Shown: piece by piece, positions 36,896-46,929 of the stretch
How positions within the stretch are numbered: position 1 is the stretch's first letter
Layout: every line of letters begins with the position of its first letter
NCBI GenBank assembly: GCA_029820945.1
Contig: JALGUJ010000043.1
Coordinates: forward strand, 1 to 63,939
Reading direction: 5' to 3'
From: Candidatus Zipacnadia bacterium
Lineage (GTDB): Bacteria; Armatimonadota; Zipacnadia; Zipacnadales; UBA5352
DNA: 63,939 bases
The notes under the pieces: model-generated
Told to the model about the DNA's origin: nothing
The model's input: the letters and a program-made list of their open reading frames with translations, nothing else
The model's database searches: none
Made by a program: the position numbers and the translations under genes

Positions 36896-39800
36896 ATGAA
36901 CCGCTCACATCATCGAGTCACGACGAGTGCCACGCTGACCATGCTGCTGTGCGGCCTGGCCATGGCCGGGCTGCTGGTGGTGAGCGCCGCCACGGTCGAG
37001 GCGGCGCACGATTGGTCCGCCGTGGCGTCCAATGGCAGCACGTGGGCAGTAGAGGACGTGGCACGGGTCGGGATCGAGGCGCTGCGGCACTCGCCTCGCG
37101 AGGACGTGCGGCGCTCGGCCTTCATCGCCGACCGCCTGATGTCACCCTTCGTCTACGATCCCCGCGCGGATGAGACGGTGGCACGCTGGACGCTGCCGGA
37201 GGCGGACCGGGCCGCCGATCCCGCCGCGAGCACCGATGAGTACCGCATCGCCTTCCTGGGCACCGGCCTGGGCGGCCTTCTCGGCCAGGCGGCGCTGGGC
37301 GCAGACCCGACGCTGACCAACCCCAGCCCCGCGGACGGCAGCACCGCCGCCACGGGGCCGGCCGGTACCACCCGAGACGTCACCTTCCAGGTCGATTACA
37401 CCGACGGCGATGGCGACGCCCCGACCACCTATGAGGTCGAGATCGCAACCGGCTCGGACGGAAGCAACCCCGTCACGGGCAGCCCGTTCACCATGAACAC
37501 CACGGGCTCGAACTGGTCGGCCGGGGAGACATTTGACTACACGGTTGCGCTGGACACCGGCGACACCTACTACTTCCGCTTCCACTTCGACAACGCGGCC
37601 GACTCGGACGTCTACCTCCCGGCCGCGGGCTACTACTCGACGACCGTCGCCTCGACGCCGGTGCTCTCCAGCCCGCAGGCCGTCGTGCCGGCGGACATCG
37701 AGCACCCCACGCTGGTCACCTTCCGCTGCACCTACACGGACACCGACGGCGTGCACTCGGGGGGCGCCTATGGCGCCGATGAGCCGGTCGCGAAGGTCTA
37801 CATATACACCAACAGCGATCGGACGGGAGACTATGACGAGAGTACGCAGTCGCTCCCGCCGCCGTACGACGGCCCGCCGTACGACACGCGAACCAGCCCC
37901 TACACCATGAGCCTGGTCAGCGGCTCGATCACCTCAGGCGCCGTGTTCGAAGTCGATGTGGCCCTGGCCCGCCCTGACGTCTACTACTACTACTTCGAGT
38001 TCGATCCCGATGGGCCAGGGGGAGACCCCACAGTCGAGACGCCGCTCGCCACTGCCACGCCGCCCACGCAGGGGCCGGTGGTGATCAGTCGGGCGCCGGA
38101 GCTCGACTACCCTGCAGCGCCCTACGACGACGGCGCGGATCCCGACGACGGTGACGGCGACCCGACCACAGTCACCTTCCGCATCATCTACACGGATTAC
38201 GACGGCGAGGCGCCGAGCCAGAAGGAGCTCCACATCTTCACCGACTCCGGGCTGACCGTGCCGTTCGGCACCAGCCCGTACGACATGACCAAGATCGCCG
38301 GCGATGTCGGTACCGGGGCGACGTACTCAGTGACGGTGGAGCTGGATTCGCCGGGTCACTATTACTACTACTTCGTGTTCGACAACGACACGTATCTGCC
38401 GGGCGCAGGGCCGGGCCGGGCCTTGAGACAGCCGGCGGCGGGCAGCAGCCCGGATTACGAGGAGATCATCCTCGTTAACCAGGCGCCGACGCTGTCTGAC
38501 TTCTCGCTCGACCCCACGAGCGGCAGCCAGTGGGATTCCGATGATGGGACGGCCGGCGACCAGCCGTATACCTTCACGGTGGTGTACACCGACAAGGACA
38601 ACGAGGCGCCCGCCGGCGACGGCGTGCTGTTGCACGTGCACACGACCACCAGCGGTGCCAGCCCGACAGACTACGAGTTCCAGATGGCGCTGGACACCGA
38701 CATCACCAGTGACATCGACGATGCGCTGTTCGACGGAGACTACACCAACGGTGAGCAATACTACGTCCAGGTCTTCGGCGTGAACCAGGCCAATCCCGGC
38801 GTGCGGGAGATCGGTGACGGGGAACACGAGTTCTGGTTCACGGCCAACGACGGGTCGGAGGAAGCGCGACTGCCCAAGACGTCGGGCGCCTATGTCGGCC
38901 CCACGCTCAACGACCCGCCCAACGCGGTCACCAGCGGGTTCGACCCCAGCGGCGAGACGCTGGCGAGCACCCAGAGTCAACCGGACATCACCTGGAACGC
39001 GGCAAGCGACCCGAACTCGACCGACACGGCCGGCGTGCTGAGCTACCGGGTCGAGTTCAGCCAGTCGAACGCGCCCTTCACGCCGGTGACCACCTACGAG
39101 GGAACGGCTACCGCCGGCGCAACAACGGCGCAGCCCGGGGCACCGCTTCCCGCCGGCACGTGGTACTACCGCATCATCACGCTCGATGACAACAGCCCTG
39201 AGCCGGCCGAGTCCGGGCCATCGGCGGTGCAGCAGATCGACATTAACGCCAAGCCGGAGCTTTCTGATGGCGCCGTCGATCCCCTGGGCCCGGACGAGGA
39301 CTGGCTGGGCGCCGGCGAGGCCGACACCTTCGAGTTTAGTGTCGTCTACACCGACGCAAACGATGACCCGCCGACCGAGATCAACACGGTGGTCCAGAAC
39401 GCGTCCACGACGACATTCCCGATGGTCGCGCCCGGCGGCGGGGGCGAGCTGGGCGACGGGGACTATACCAACGGCGAGCTGTACGTCGCCGACCTCGACG
39501 GCGTGCTTCCGGTCAATGAGCCCACCGGCGCGGACATTGGCGACGGCGACCATACCTTCTACTTCACGGCCAATGACGGCACGGAGGACGCGGACAACCA
39601 TCCCACTCCCGCGGCCGACGGGCCGGAGGTGAACGATGCGCCGAACGCGGTGACCAGCGGCTTCGATCCGGCCACCGGCAGCACGGTGCACCCCACGCCC
39701 GACGAGATCAGTTGGGATGCCACCAGCGACCCCAACTCGACCGACCCGCCTAACACCATCAGCTATCGCGTTGAGCTCAGTCGCTGGTCGGGTGACTGGG

Positions 39801-42800
39801 ACAGCCCGGAGTACACATATGACGCGGCGGCCGGCACCACGACGGTGACGGTCACGGAGACGCTGGCCACCGCGAAGTGGTACTACCGCGTGGTGGCCAT
39901 CGATGATAGCGGAGCCGAGACGCCCTCCGCGGTGCAGGACTTCACGATCGAGGAGGCCGCGCCCGTGCTGACGCTGCTCGCCGACCCCTACGACGACGGG
40001 GTCGATCCCGACAGCGGCGGCGAGGGGGACACCTTTACCTTCCGGGTGAACTACAGTGACCCCGATGGCGATCCGCCCAGCTCGCCCGACCTGATTATCA
40101 CTAACACCACCACAGCCACGACGACCACGTACCCGATGTCACCCTTGAGCTTCAATGGCGCGCCGGATTACGTCACCGGCGAAGACTATGAGGTCCAGGT
40201 GACTGGCGCCGACATCGGCGACGGCGAGCACGAGTTCTACTTCGAGGCCAGCGACGGGGTGAACGTGGTCCAGAAGTACGGGGACGATCCAACCGAGACA
40301 CCGTTCGATGGTCCGCTGGTGAACGACCCGCCGAACGCCCCGACGACCGGTTTCGACCCCTCCGGCGGGGATATCCTGACCGACCGCCGGCCGACCATCA
40401 GTTGGGACGCTGCAACCGACCCGAACTCGAGCGACACGGCAGCGACGTTGAGCTACCGGGTCGAGTTCAGCCAGGCCACGCCCTTCGTGGTGGACTCCGA
40501 CTACACGGTGACCACGACCCCGGGCACGACGACGGCGGACGTGCCGCAGCCGATGGCCAACGGCGTATGGTACTACCGTGTAACGACCATCGACGACAGC
40601 GGCGCCGAGTCGACGCCATCGGCCGAGCAGCAGTTCGAGGTCCAAGGGCAGCAGGAGCCAACGCTGACCAACGCGAGCGTTGCGCCCACAAGCGGCGGGG
40701 AGGCCGACACCTTCACCTTTGAGGTCACCTACACAGATGCGAACGATGAGGCGCCGACCAATGACGAGGTGACGCTATACGTCACGAATACGACGACCGG
40801 CGGCGCGGCCGTGCAGTTCGCCATGGGCGAGCAGACCACACCGCCCTACGACTACACGGCCGGTGTGGTCTACACCGTTGACGTGCCCGCCGTCCTGATC
40901 GGCGATGGCGAGCACACGCATTACTTCGAGGCCTCCGACGGAACGACGACGGTGACGCAGCCGGTCGGCGGCGGAGCGGCACAGAACGACGGGCCAACCG
41001 TGAACGACCCGCCGAACCCACCGGACAGCGGCTTCGATCCGGCGCGCGGCACCGTGGTCAACGAGCGCCAGCCGACCGTCGTGTGGGACGAGGCGGACGA
41101 CCCGAACGCCACCGACACCCCGGACACGCTCAGCTACCGGCTCGAGTTCAGCCTGACGGACACTCCCTTCACGGTCGAGTCCGACTACACGGCCACGACG
41201 GCCGCCGGCACCACGCAGGCGCAGCCGGCCGCCGAGCTGCCCAACGGCACCTGGTACTACCGGGTCACCACGATCGACGACCTGGGGGCCGAGTCCGCTC
41301 CGTCCGCAGTGCAGGAGTTTGAGGTCGATGTCAACAACCCGCCCGAACTCAGCAACCCGGACGTGCATCCCGCCTCCGCCGGGCTGGCGGACACCTACAC
41401 CTTCGAGGTGACCTACACCGACGCGGACGACGACGCGCCGGCTCAGATCCAGGTGACAGTGACCAACACCGAGACGTCGGACGTCATCACGCGGAACATG
41501 TCGCAGCGCGACGCCGGGCCGTATGACTACACCGCGGGTGTTGTGTTCACCGTTGACATCTCCGGCTCCGTCCTCGTCGACGGCGAGCACACGCACTACT
41601 TCGGGGCCTCGGACGGCACGGACGCCACGCAGTTGTATCAGGTTGATCCGGACGTGGAGTTTGATGGTCCGCTGGTGAATGACCCGCCATTGGCGCCTGA
41701 CTCGGGCTTCGACCCCACCGGCGGCGCCCTGGTCCACTCGAGGCAGCCAACCTGCACCTGGGACCCGGGCACCGACCCCAACCCGACCGACCCCGAGGAC
41801 ACGCTGCAGTATCGGCTGGAGTTCAGCCAGACGGCAGCCCCCTTCACGGTCGAGGCGGCGTACACGACCCTGACGGCGGTCGGGACGACGACCGCGCAGC
41901 CGGCTACTCCGCTGCCGGCGACGGCTCAGCCGTGGTATTGGCGGGTTTGGACCATCGACAACAGCGGTGCGGAGTCCGGCGATGCGTCGGCGGTGCAGAT
42001 GTTCGAGCTCGATACCAACAACGCGCCGGAGGCGCCGCAGCCCGTGGAGGGCTACCTGCCCGCCGACGGCGACACCGTCCGCAGCGTCACGCCGCTGTTC
42101 CAGTGGCCTGAGGGCAGCGACCAGGATCCGACGGACACGCCGGCCACGCTGCGCTACGACATCCAGGTCGATGACAGCGATACCTTCGGCAGCCCGCTCA
42201 TTGACGACCAGACCGCGGCCGGCGTGACGCAGTATCAGGTGGCCGCAGCCGACGCGCTGCAACTGGACGCGCAGTACTACTGGCGAGTGCGCACGGTTGA
42301 CGCGCAGGACGCCGTCTCGGACTGGACCGAGGTCGCCCTCGGGCTGGCGACCCCGCTCGGCTTCACCACCAGGATGGTGTCGGTGCTCCAGAACGCCGGC
42401 CTGACGCCATTCGCCGGCGCTCTGAACACCGTCTTCACATTCTCGGTGGAGTACGCGGACGCCGACGACCTCCCTCCGGCCGGTCCCATCGAGGTCGTCA
42501 TCGGCCCCGGTGACATCCTCATCGAGGAGCTGACCAGAGACCTGACGGACCCGGATCCGTGGAACGTCGGCGTGACCTACCGAACCACGGTGGTGGGCAA
42601 CGAGCTGGGCCTGGGCCACTACGACCACTACTTCCGGATCAACACCGGCGACTCGCACTTCGACGTGCAGACGCCGGTCTACGATGGTCCGGTGGTAGGC
42701 ATCGACGGCCAGATCCGGCTCACCGACGATGCGTGGAACGACGTCAACGGCTACGAGGAGAACGACACCGTTTACATCGAGGTCGATGACGGTGACGAGA

Positions 42801-45800
42801 ACACAGACCCCGGCGCCGTGGAGACCATCCAGGTGCAGGTCCAGGATGAGACAGGGTCCGACCGGGAGACGGTGGATCTGGTCGAGACCGGTGCCGACAC
42901 GGGTCTCTTCCGCGGTCAGATCGACACGATCGGCCGGGCGGGATCGAACGGTGACGGCGAGCTGAACGTCATGAGCGGCCCGACCGGCAACACGATCTCG
43001 GCGTCGTGGACCGATCCCGACGGCGGCGCACCCGCCATTGACACGGCGCTGGTCACGGATACGGTCGCTCCCGTGGCCGTGAGGGGCGCGCAGATAACGG
43101 CGCAGTCCGGGCCAGACGGCGTGACGGCGGACGTCAATTGGTCGCCATACGACGCGACGGCCCAGATCGACGCCGCGGGCTACCACGTGTGGCGGTCTAC
43201 GACGGACTTCAGCGACACAGCGGGCGCCACGCTGGCGGCGACGATCGGCAACCCGATGACGCAGTCCAGGACGATCGCCGGGCTGACGCCCAACACGACG
43301 TACTTCTTCGCCGTCACCTGCTTCGACGAGGTCCCTAACGAGGAGACCGTGGTTGAGACGACGAGGGTGACGACAGCCGACAACCAGGCGCCCTACCTGG
43401 CGAACGAGGCGCCGGCGCCCGACGCCGTCGAGGTGCCCCTGGACAGCGATGTCGCCTTCGATGTGCTCGATGACGGTGGCGGCGTGGATCCGGCGACGTT
43501 CGTCGTCGAGGTCGAGGGCACCGACGTTACCGGTGATGCTACAATCACGCCGGTTACGCTCGGCCTCCACGTCAGCTACGACCCGCCGGCGGACTTCAGC
43601 TACAACCAGCAGGTGGACGTCCACGTCACCGCGAGCGACAACGACGGCAACGCGATGGATGAGACCTACTCGTTTACCACAGTGGCCGACGTGCAGCCGC
43701 CGCAGGTGGCGAACTGGAGCTTCGATCCCGCCGGCTCGCTCACGTTCGATCTCACGGACGACGTCTCCGGCGTGAACATGACCAGCTTCGTTCTGCAGGT
43801 GGACGGGGTTGCGGTGGACAACGCGGACCCCGCGCTGACCTGGGATGACAGCGATCTGCTGGACGTCTCGGTCGATTACACGCCCGCAGACGGCTGGGCC
43901 TACAGCACGACGCTCAACTTCTCGGTGGACGTCTCTGACTTCGCGGGCAACGCCATGCCGACATACACGGCGCAGGAGGACACGGAGGTTGACGACACGG
44001 CGCCGGCGGCGGATCAACTCACGCCGGCGGACGGTGCCACCGACGTCGCCGTGGACACCGCCATCTCGCTCAGGCTGCGCGATAGCCAGTCGGGTGTGGA
44101 TGCCGACTCGGTGAGCATGGACTTCGACGGCCAGGATGTGACCGCCGATCTCGACTTCGGCCTTGGGGCTGCCCAGGCGGGCGGCGAGGCGCAGGTCATC
44201 GTCACCTATCAGCCGCCCGACGACCTCAACTACGAGACCGACTATGACGTGCACGTCGAGGCGGCCGACATGGTCGGGAACCAGACGACGGTGGACTGGA
44301 GCTTCACGACGGAGGCGGAGCAGACGTTCGAGATCGCCGGCACCATCACGGACAGCAACGGCGACCCGATGCCTGGCGTTGAGGTGGCGGCGGACAGCGT
44401 GATCGTTAGCACCGACGGCAATGGCGTGTATCGCCTGCAGGGCCTTACGGCCGGTGACTACACGGTGACGCCGACGCTTGCCGAGTACGACTTCGAGCCG
44501 CTGTCCGAGGACGTGACCGTCGGACCATCGGCGAGGGACGTTGACTTCGTCGGGACGGCGAGGACCTACGAGATTCGCGGCACGGTCACCGACAGCGCCG
44601 GCGACGGGGTCGGCGGGGTCTCGGTAACCGACGGGACCCGCACGACCACGACCGATGCGGACGGAAACTACGCGATCCAGGACGTCCCGAACGGCAACTA
44701 CACGGTGAGCTGCTCGCGCGATGCCAACGCCGACGGCTTCGAGGACTTCAACTACACCCCACGGAGCCGGGCGGTCGCGGTGGAGAGCGCCGACGTGGAC
44801 GACGTGGACTTCACTGCAACGCGGAGGACCTACACGATCTCCGGGACCATCAGCGACAGCCGCGGCAACCGGATCTCCGGCGTGACGGTGAGCGACGGCA
44901 CCCGCACGGCAATCACCAACGAGGCGGGACGGTTCACCATCGCCGGCGTGCCCGCCTCGACGGTGACGCTTACGCCCACGCGAACGGGGATGGCCTTCGA
45001 CCCCCTGACGATGGACGTGACCGTACCGCCTGATTCGACGGGCAACGACTTCGCCGCTTTCAACGAGTTCACGCGCCGCTTCGGCGCGGGTCTGCGGATG
45101 GTAGCGGTGCCGTGCCTGCCGCCCGCTGGCCGCGACCGCGCGGTGGACGTCTTCGGCACCGAGAGCGTGGCGCGCTGGAACGCCAGCGCGACGCCGCCCG
45201 GGTACGTCGCGGGCGATACGGACCCCGACCATCTGGAGCTGGAGGTGCGGCCCGGCGCGGCCTTCTTCGTGAAGTTCGCGAACGACACGACGGTCACAGT
45301 GCCGGGCGATCCGGTGGACGGCGACGGAACCTTCAGCGTGGGCGTGTATACCGGCTGGAACCAGTTGGGGAACATGTACCAGCAGGCTCTGCCGCTCGCG
45401 AACATCAGCGCGGCCGGCAGCACCCAGATCAGGCCCTTCGGCTTCATCTGGGACCCGGACGTCGGCACCGTCGGCGGCTACCGCATGATCTCGCGCGACC
45501 CGGCATTCAACGCCGCGAGGAACTTCATTGAGGCCTGGGAGGGCGCGTGGTTCAGGGTCACCGGCGCGGCAGGCACCCTGACGATCACCGCCCCGGCGGG
45601 CGTCACCAGCCAGTCGCTGGTCGAGGGCGCCGCCGCCAGCCTTGAGGCTCCGGCGGACGGCTGGCTGGTGCCGATCGTTGCCCGGGCGGCCGGCGCGGCC
45701 GACGTGACCACCCTCGCCGGCGTCGCCTCAGGCGATGCGGCGCAGGGCTTGCGGGTCGAGAACCCGCCCATGGTTCCCGGGACGGTCGACGTCTACTTCA

Positions 45801-46369
45801 CCGACGGCGACGCGCGGCTGGCCCATGACATCCGGCCGCAGACCAGCTCGCAGATGGTCTGGCCCTTCACGGTGGAGACCGACCTGGCCGACGCGCAGGT
45901 CGAGCTGACGCTACCCGATCTCAGCGGCGTGCCGGCCGACCTGGCCGTCTACCTGAGCGACCTCGACGCGGGCAAGCGGATATACGCTCGCACGCTGCCG
46001 AGCTACACGTTCACCGCCGGTGCCGGGGGCGCGGCGCGGCACTTCGAGCTGGAGGTGGCGCCGCGCGGCGCAGACAACCTGAGCATCGCCAGCGCTTCGG
46101 TGCAGGCGACCGGCGCGGGGCTCGTCGTGACCTACGACGTCAGCACCTCCTGCGCGGTCAGCGTCGAGGTGCTCAACATCGCGGGCCGCAAGATCCGGCA
46201 GCTCATGCAGTCGCAGGCAGCGGAGCCAGGGCGCGCCGAGCAGGTCTGGGACCTCCGGAGCGCGGACGGCACCATCGTCCCGAACGGTACGTATCTGATC
46301 AAGATCGAGGCCGTGGCCGACAATGGGCAGCGCGTGCAGGCCCTGCGGCCGGCGCAGATCGAACGCTGA
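36896..46369 (+). CDS. Giant secreted multidomain repeat protein (3157 aa)
   Basis: Start at ATG 36896 with GGAGAGG eight bases upstream; a GTG at 36887 is also possible. Signal peptide about 1-40. From residue 137 to about 1850 at least eight long repeats of two beta domains alternate: an Ig/PKD-like unit with YTD-x-D-D-x-P and DGEH-x-Y-F, and an FN3-like unit with SGFDP, DPN-x-TDT and YR-x-EFS. After these come a Ca-binding-type domain (ENDTVYIEVDDGDENTDPGA, VETGADTGLFRGQI), an FN3 (about 2080), three Ig-like VPLDSDVAF-type domains, and three carboxypeptidase-regulatory-like domains (from 2478, 2558, 2646). The C-terminus matches the preceding protease: GLRMVAVPCLPP (about 2729), WLVPIVARAAG (about 2923), AGKRIYAR and FlgD-like end ALRPAQIER. 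No catalytic motif seen; probably an adhesin or surface scaffold. No frame disruption across 9.5 kb. Confidence 0.88.
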   Translation: MNRSHHRVTTSATLTMLLCGLAMAGLLVVSAATVEAAHDWSAVASNGSTWAVEDVARVGIEALRHSPREDVRRSAFIADRLMSPFVYDPRADETVARWTLPEADRAADPAASTDEYRIAFLGTGLGGLLGQAALGADPTLTNPSPADGSTAATGPAGTTRDVTFQVDYTDGDGDAPTTYEVEIATGSDGSNPVTGSPFTMNTTGSNWSAGETFDYTVALDTGDTYYFRFHFDNAADSDVYLPAAGYYSTTVASTPVLSSPQAVVPADIEHPTLVTFRCTYTDTDGVHSGGAYGADEPVAKVYIYTNSDRTGDYDESTQSLPPPYDGPPYDTRTSPYTMSLVSGSITSGAVFEVDVALARPDVYYYYFEFDPDGPGGDPTVETPLATATPPTQGPVVISRAPELDYPAAPYDDGADPDDGDGDPTTVTFRIIYTDYDGEAPSQKELHIFTDSGLTVPFGTSPYDMTKIAGDVGTGATYSVTVELDSPGHYYYYFVFDNDTYLPGAGPGRALRQPAAGSSPDYEEIILVNQAPTLSDFSLDPTSGSQWDSDDGTAGDQPYTFTVVYTDKDNEAPAGDGVLLHVHTTTSGASPTDYEFQMALDTDITSDIDDALFDGDYTNGEQYYVQVFGVNQANPGVREIGDGEHEFWFTANDGSEEARLPKTSGAYVGPTLNDPPNAVTSGFDPSGETLASTQSQPDITWNAASDPNSTDTAGVLSYRVEFSQSNAPFTPVTTYEGTATAGATTAQPGAPLPAGTWYYRIITLDDNSPEPAESGPSAVQQIDINAKPELSDGAVDPLGPDEDWLGAGEADTFEFSVVYTDANDDPPTEINTVVQNASTTTFPMVAPGGGGELGDGDYTNGELYVADLDGVLPVNEPTGADIGDGDHTFYFTANDGTEDADNHPTPAADGPEVNDAPNAVTSGFDPATGSTVHPTPDEISWDATSDPNSTDPPNTISYRVELSRWSGDWDSPEYTYDAAAGTTTVTVTETLATAKWYYRVVAIDDSGAETPSAVQDFTIEEAAPVLTLLADPYDDGVDPDSGGEGDTFTFRVNYSDPDGDPPSSPDLIITNTTTATTTTYPMSPLSFNGAPDYVTGEDYEVQVTGADIGDGEHEFYFEASDGVNVVQKYGDDPTETPFDGPLVNDPPNAPTTGFDPSGGDILTDRRPTISWDAATDPNSSDTAATLSYRVEFSQATPFVVDSDYTVTTTPGTTTADVPQPMANGVWYYRVTTIDDSGAESTPSAEQQFEVQGQQEPTLTNASVAPTSGGEADTFTFEVTYTDANDEAPTNDEVTLYVTNTTTGGAAVQFAMGEQTTPPYDYTAGVVYTVDVPAVLIGDGEHTHYFEASDGTTTVTQPVGGGAAQNDGPTVNDPPNPPDSGFDPARGTVVNERQPTVVWDEADDPNATDTPDTLSYRLEFSLTDTPFTVESDYTATTAAGTTQAQPAAELPNGTWYYRVTTIDDLGAESAPSAVQEFEVDVNNPPELSNPDVHPASAGLADTYTFEVTYTDADDDAPAQIQVTVTNTETSDVITRNMSQRDAGPYDYTAGVVFTVDISGSVLVDGEHTHYFGASDGTDATQLYQVDPDVEFDGPLVNDPPLAPDSGFDPTGGALVHSRQPTCTWDPGTDPNPTDPEDTLQYRLEFSQTAAPFTVEAAYTTLTAVGTTTAQPATPLPATAQPWYWRVWTIDNSGAESGDASAVQMFELDTNNAPEAPQPVEGYLPADGDTVRSVTPLFQWPEGSDQDPTDTPATLRYDIQVDDSDTFGSPLIDDQTAAGVTQYQVAAADALQLDAQYYWRVRTVDAQDAVSDWTEVALGLATPLGFTTRMVSVLQNAGLTPFAGALNTVFTFSVEYADADDLPPAGPIEVVIGPGDILIEELTRDLTDPDPWNVGVTYRTTVVGNELGLGHYDHYFRINTGDSHFDVQTPVYDGPVVGIDGQIRLTDDAWNDVNGYEENDTVYIEVDDGDENTDPGAVETIQVQVQDETGSDRETVDLVETGADTGLFRGQIDTIGRAGSNGDGELNVMSGPTGNTISASWTDPDGGAPAIDTALVTDTVAPVAVRGAQITAQSGPDGVTADVNWSPYDATAQIDAAGYHVWRSTTDFSDTAGATLAATIGNPMTQSRTIAGLTPNTTYFFAVTCFDEVPNEETVVETTRVTTADNQAPYLANEAPAPDAVEVPLDSDVAFDVLDDGGGVDPATFVVEVEGTDVTGDATITPVTLGLHVSYDPPADFSYNQQVDVHVTASDNDGNAMDETYSFTTVADVQPPQVANWSFDPAGSLTFDLTDDVSGVNMTSFVLQVDGVAVDNADPALTWDDSDLLDVSVDYTPADGWAYSTTLNFSVDVSDFAGNAMPTYTAQEDTEVDDTAPAADQLTPADGATDVAVDTAISLRLRDSQSGVDADSVSMDFDGQDVTADLDFGLGAAQAGGEAQVIVTYQPPDDLNYETDYDVHVEAADMVGNQTTVDWSFTTEAEQTFEIAGTITDSNGDPMPGVEVAADSVIVSTDGNGVYRLQGLTAGDYTVTPTLAEYDFEPLSEDVTVGPSARDVDFVGTARTYEIRGTVTDSAGDGVGGVSVTDGTRTTTTDADGNYAIQDVPNGNYTVSCSRDANADGFEDFNYTPRSRAVAVESADVDDVDFTATRRTYTISGTISDSRGNRISGVTVSDGTRTAITNEAGRFTIAGVPASTVTLTPTRTGMAFDPLTMDVTVPPDSTGNDFAAFNEFTRRFGAGLRMVAVPCLPPAGRDRAVDVFGTESVARWNASATPPGYVAGDTDPDHLELEVRPGAAFFVKFANDTTVTVPGDPVDGDGTFSVGVYTGWNQLGNMYQQALPLANISAAGSTQIRPFGFIWDPDVGTVGGYRMISRDPAFNAARNFIEAWEGAWFRVTGAAGTLTITAPAGVTSQSLVEGAAASLEAPADGWLVPIVARAAGAADVTTLAGVASGDAAQGLRVENPPMVPGTVDVYFTDGDARLAHDIRPQTSSQMVWPFTVETDLADAQVELTLPDLSGVPADLAVYLSDLDAGKRIYARTLPSYTFTAGAGGAARHFELEVAPRGADNLSIASASVQATGAGLVVTYDVSTSCAVSVEVLNIAGRKIRQLMQSQAAEPGRAEQVWDLRSADGTIVPNGTYLIKIEAVADNGQRVQALRPAQIER

Positions 46370-46428
46370 CGCCGACGAGTCCTTGAGCGCAGCAGTCGGC
46401 AGCCGACAGTTCAAGAGGTGACAGAGGC

Positions 46429-46848
46429 ATGATGAAGACCAGGCGATGTGCCGGAATCGTCGCCCTCGTCCTGATGGTTCTGGTGACGATGGTCGTGGCC
46501 GGATGCGGCGGTGGCGGCGACGACGATGGCGCACAGGTCAACACCGGGTCGATCTCCGGCACCATCGTGTACGCAGCAACTGATCCCCCCACACCGCTCG
46601 GCGGCGTTACAGTCACGGCAGGGAACCGCACCACGACTACGGCCGACGACGGCAGCTTCACGCTGAGCGGCGTCCCGGTCGGCAACCAGGTGCTGACCAT
46701 AACGGCCGACCCGCAGGGCGTCGTGGTTCCCCCGGGCGTGGACCTCACCGTCCCCGTGACAGGGGGGCAGACGTATCAGCTCCCGGCACCGGTGCAGATG
46801 ATCGATGCCATCGATACGCCGCCGAACGAGCCGGATTTGACCGGTTGA
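46429..46848 (+). CDS. Small lipoprotein with carboxypeptidase-regulatory-like domain
   Basis: 139 aa from ATG 46429, preceded by AAGAGGTG. Lipoprotein signal: LVTMVVAGCGGGGDDDG, lipobox V-A-G-C at Cys25, then a flexible Gly/Asp linker. Residues about 40-115 are one beta-sandwich of the same type as in the two giant proteins upstream (ISGTIVYAATDPPTPLGGV, TADDGSFTLSGVPVG). The last 25 residues are an extended tail. Probably membrane-anchored on the outside and possibly a partner or anchor for the neighbouring giant proteins (inference). A 14-bp hairpin follows. Confidence 0.8.
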   Translation: MMKTRRCAGIVALVLMVLVTMVVAGCGGGGDDDGAQVNTGSISGTIVYAATDPPTPLGGVTVTAGNRTTTTADDGSFTLSGVPVGNQVLTITADPQGVVVPPGVDLTVPVTGGQTYQLPAPVQMIDAIDTPPNEPDLTG

Positions 46849-46887
46849 CCGGCGGACACGGGATAGCGAGGAGCGCCGGACCATCAC

Positions 46888-46918
46888 GCAGCGCCGCCGG
46901 CTCTGCCGGCGGCGCTGC
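46888..46918 (+). terminator. Strong hairpin ending the giant-protein gene set
   Basis: GCAGCGCCGCCGGC, loop TCT, GCCGGCGGCGCTGC: a perfect 14-bp stem, followed by TTCC only. It lies 40 bases past the lipoprotein stop and just before the next gene. Confidence 0.55.
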
Positions 46919-46929
46919 TTCCACTCGCG

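Noticed and set aside
29917..46369. Very long antisense frames opposite the two giant genes (about 1030, 1150 and 1485 codons)
   Set aside because: They are opposite well-supported coding frames in high-GC DNA, where the antisense frame rarely meets stops. Composition is Arg/Gly/Val-rich and matches no family.
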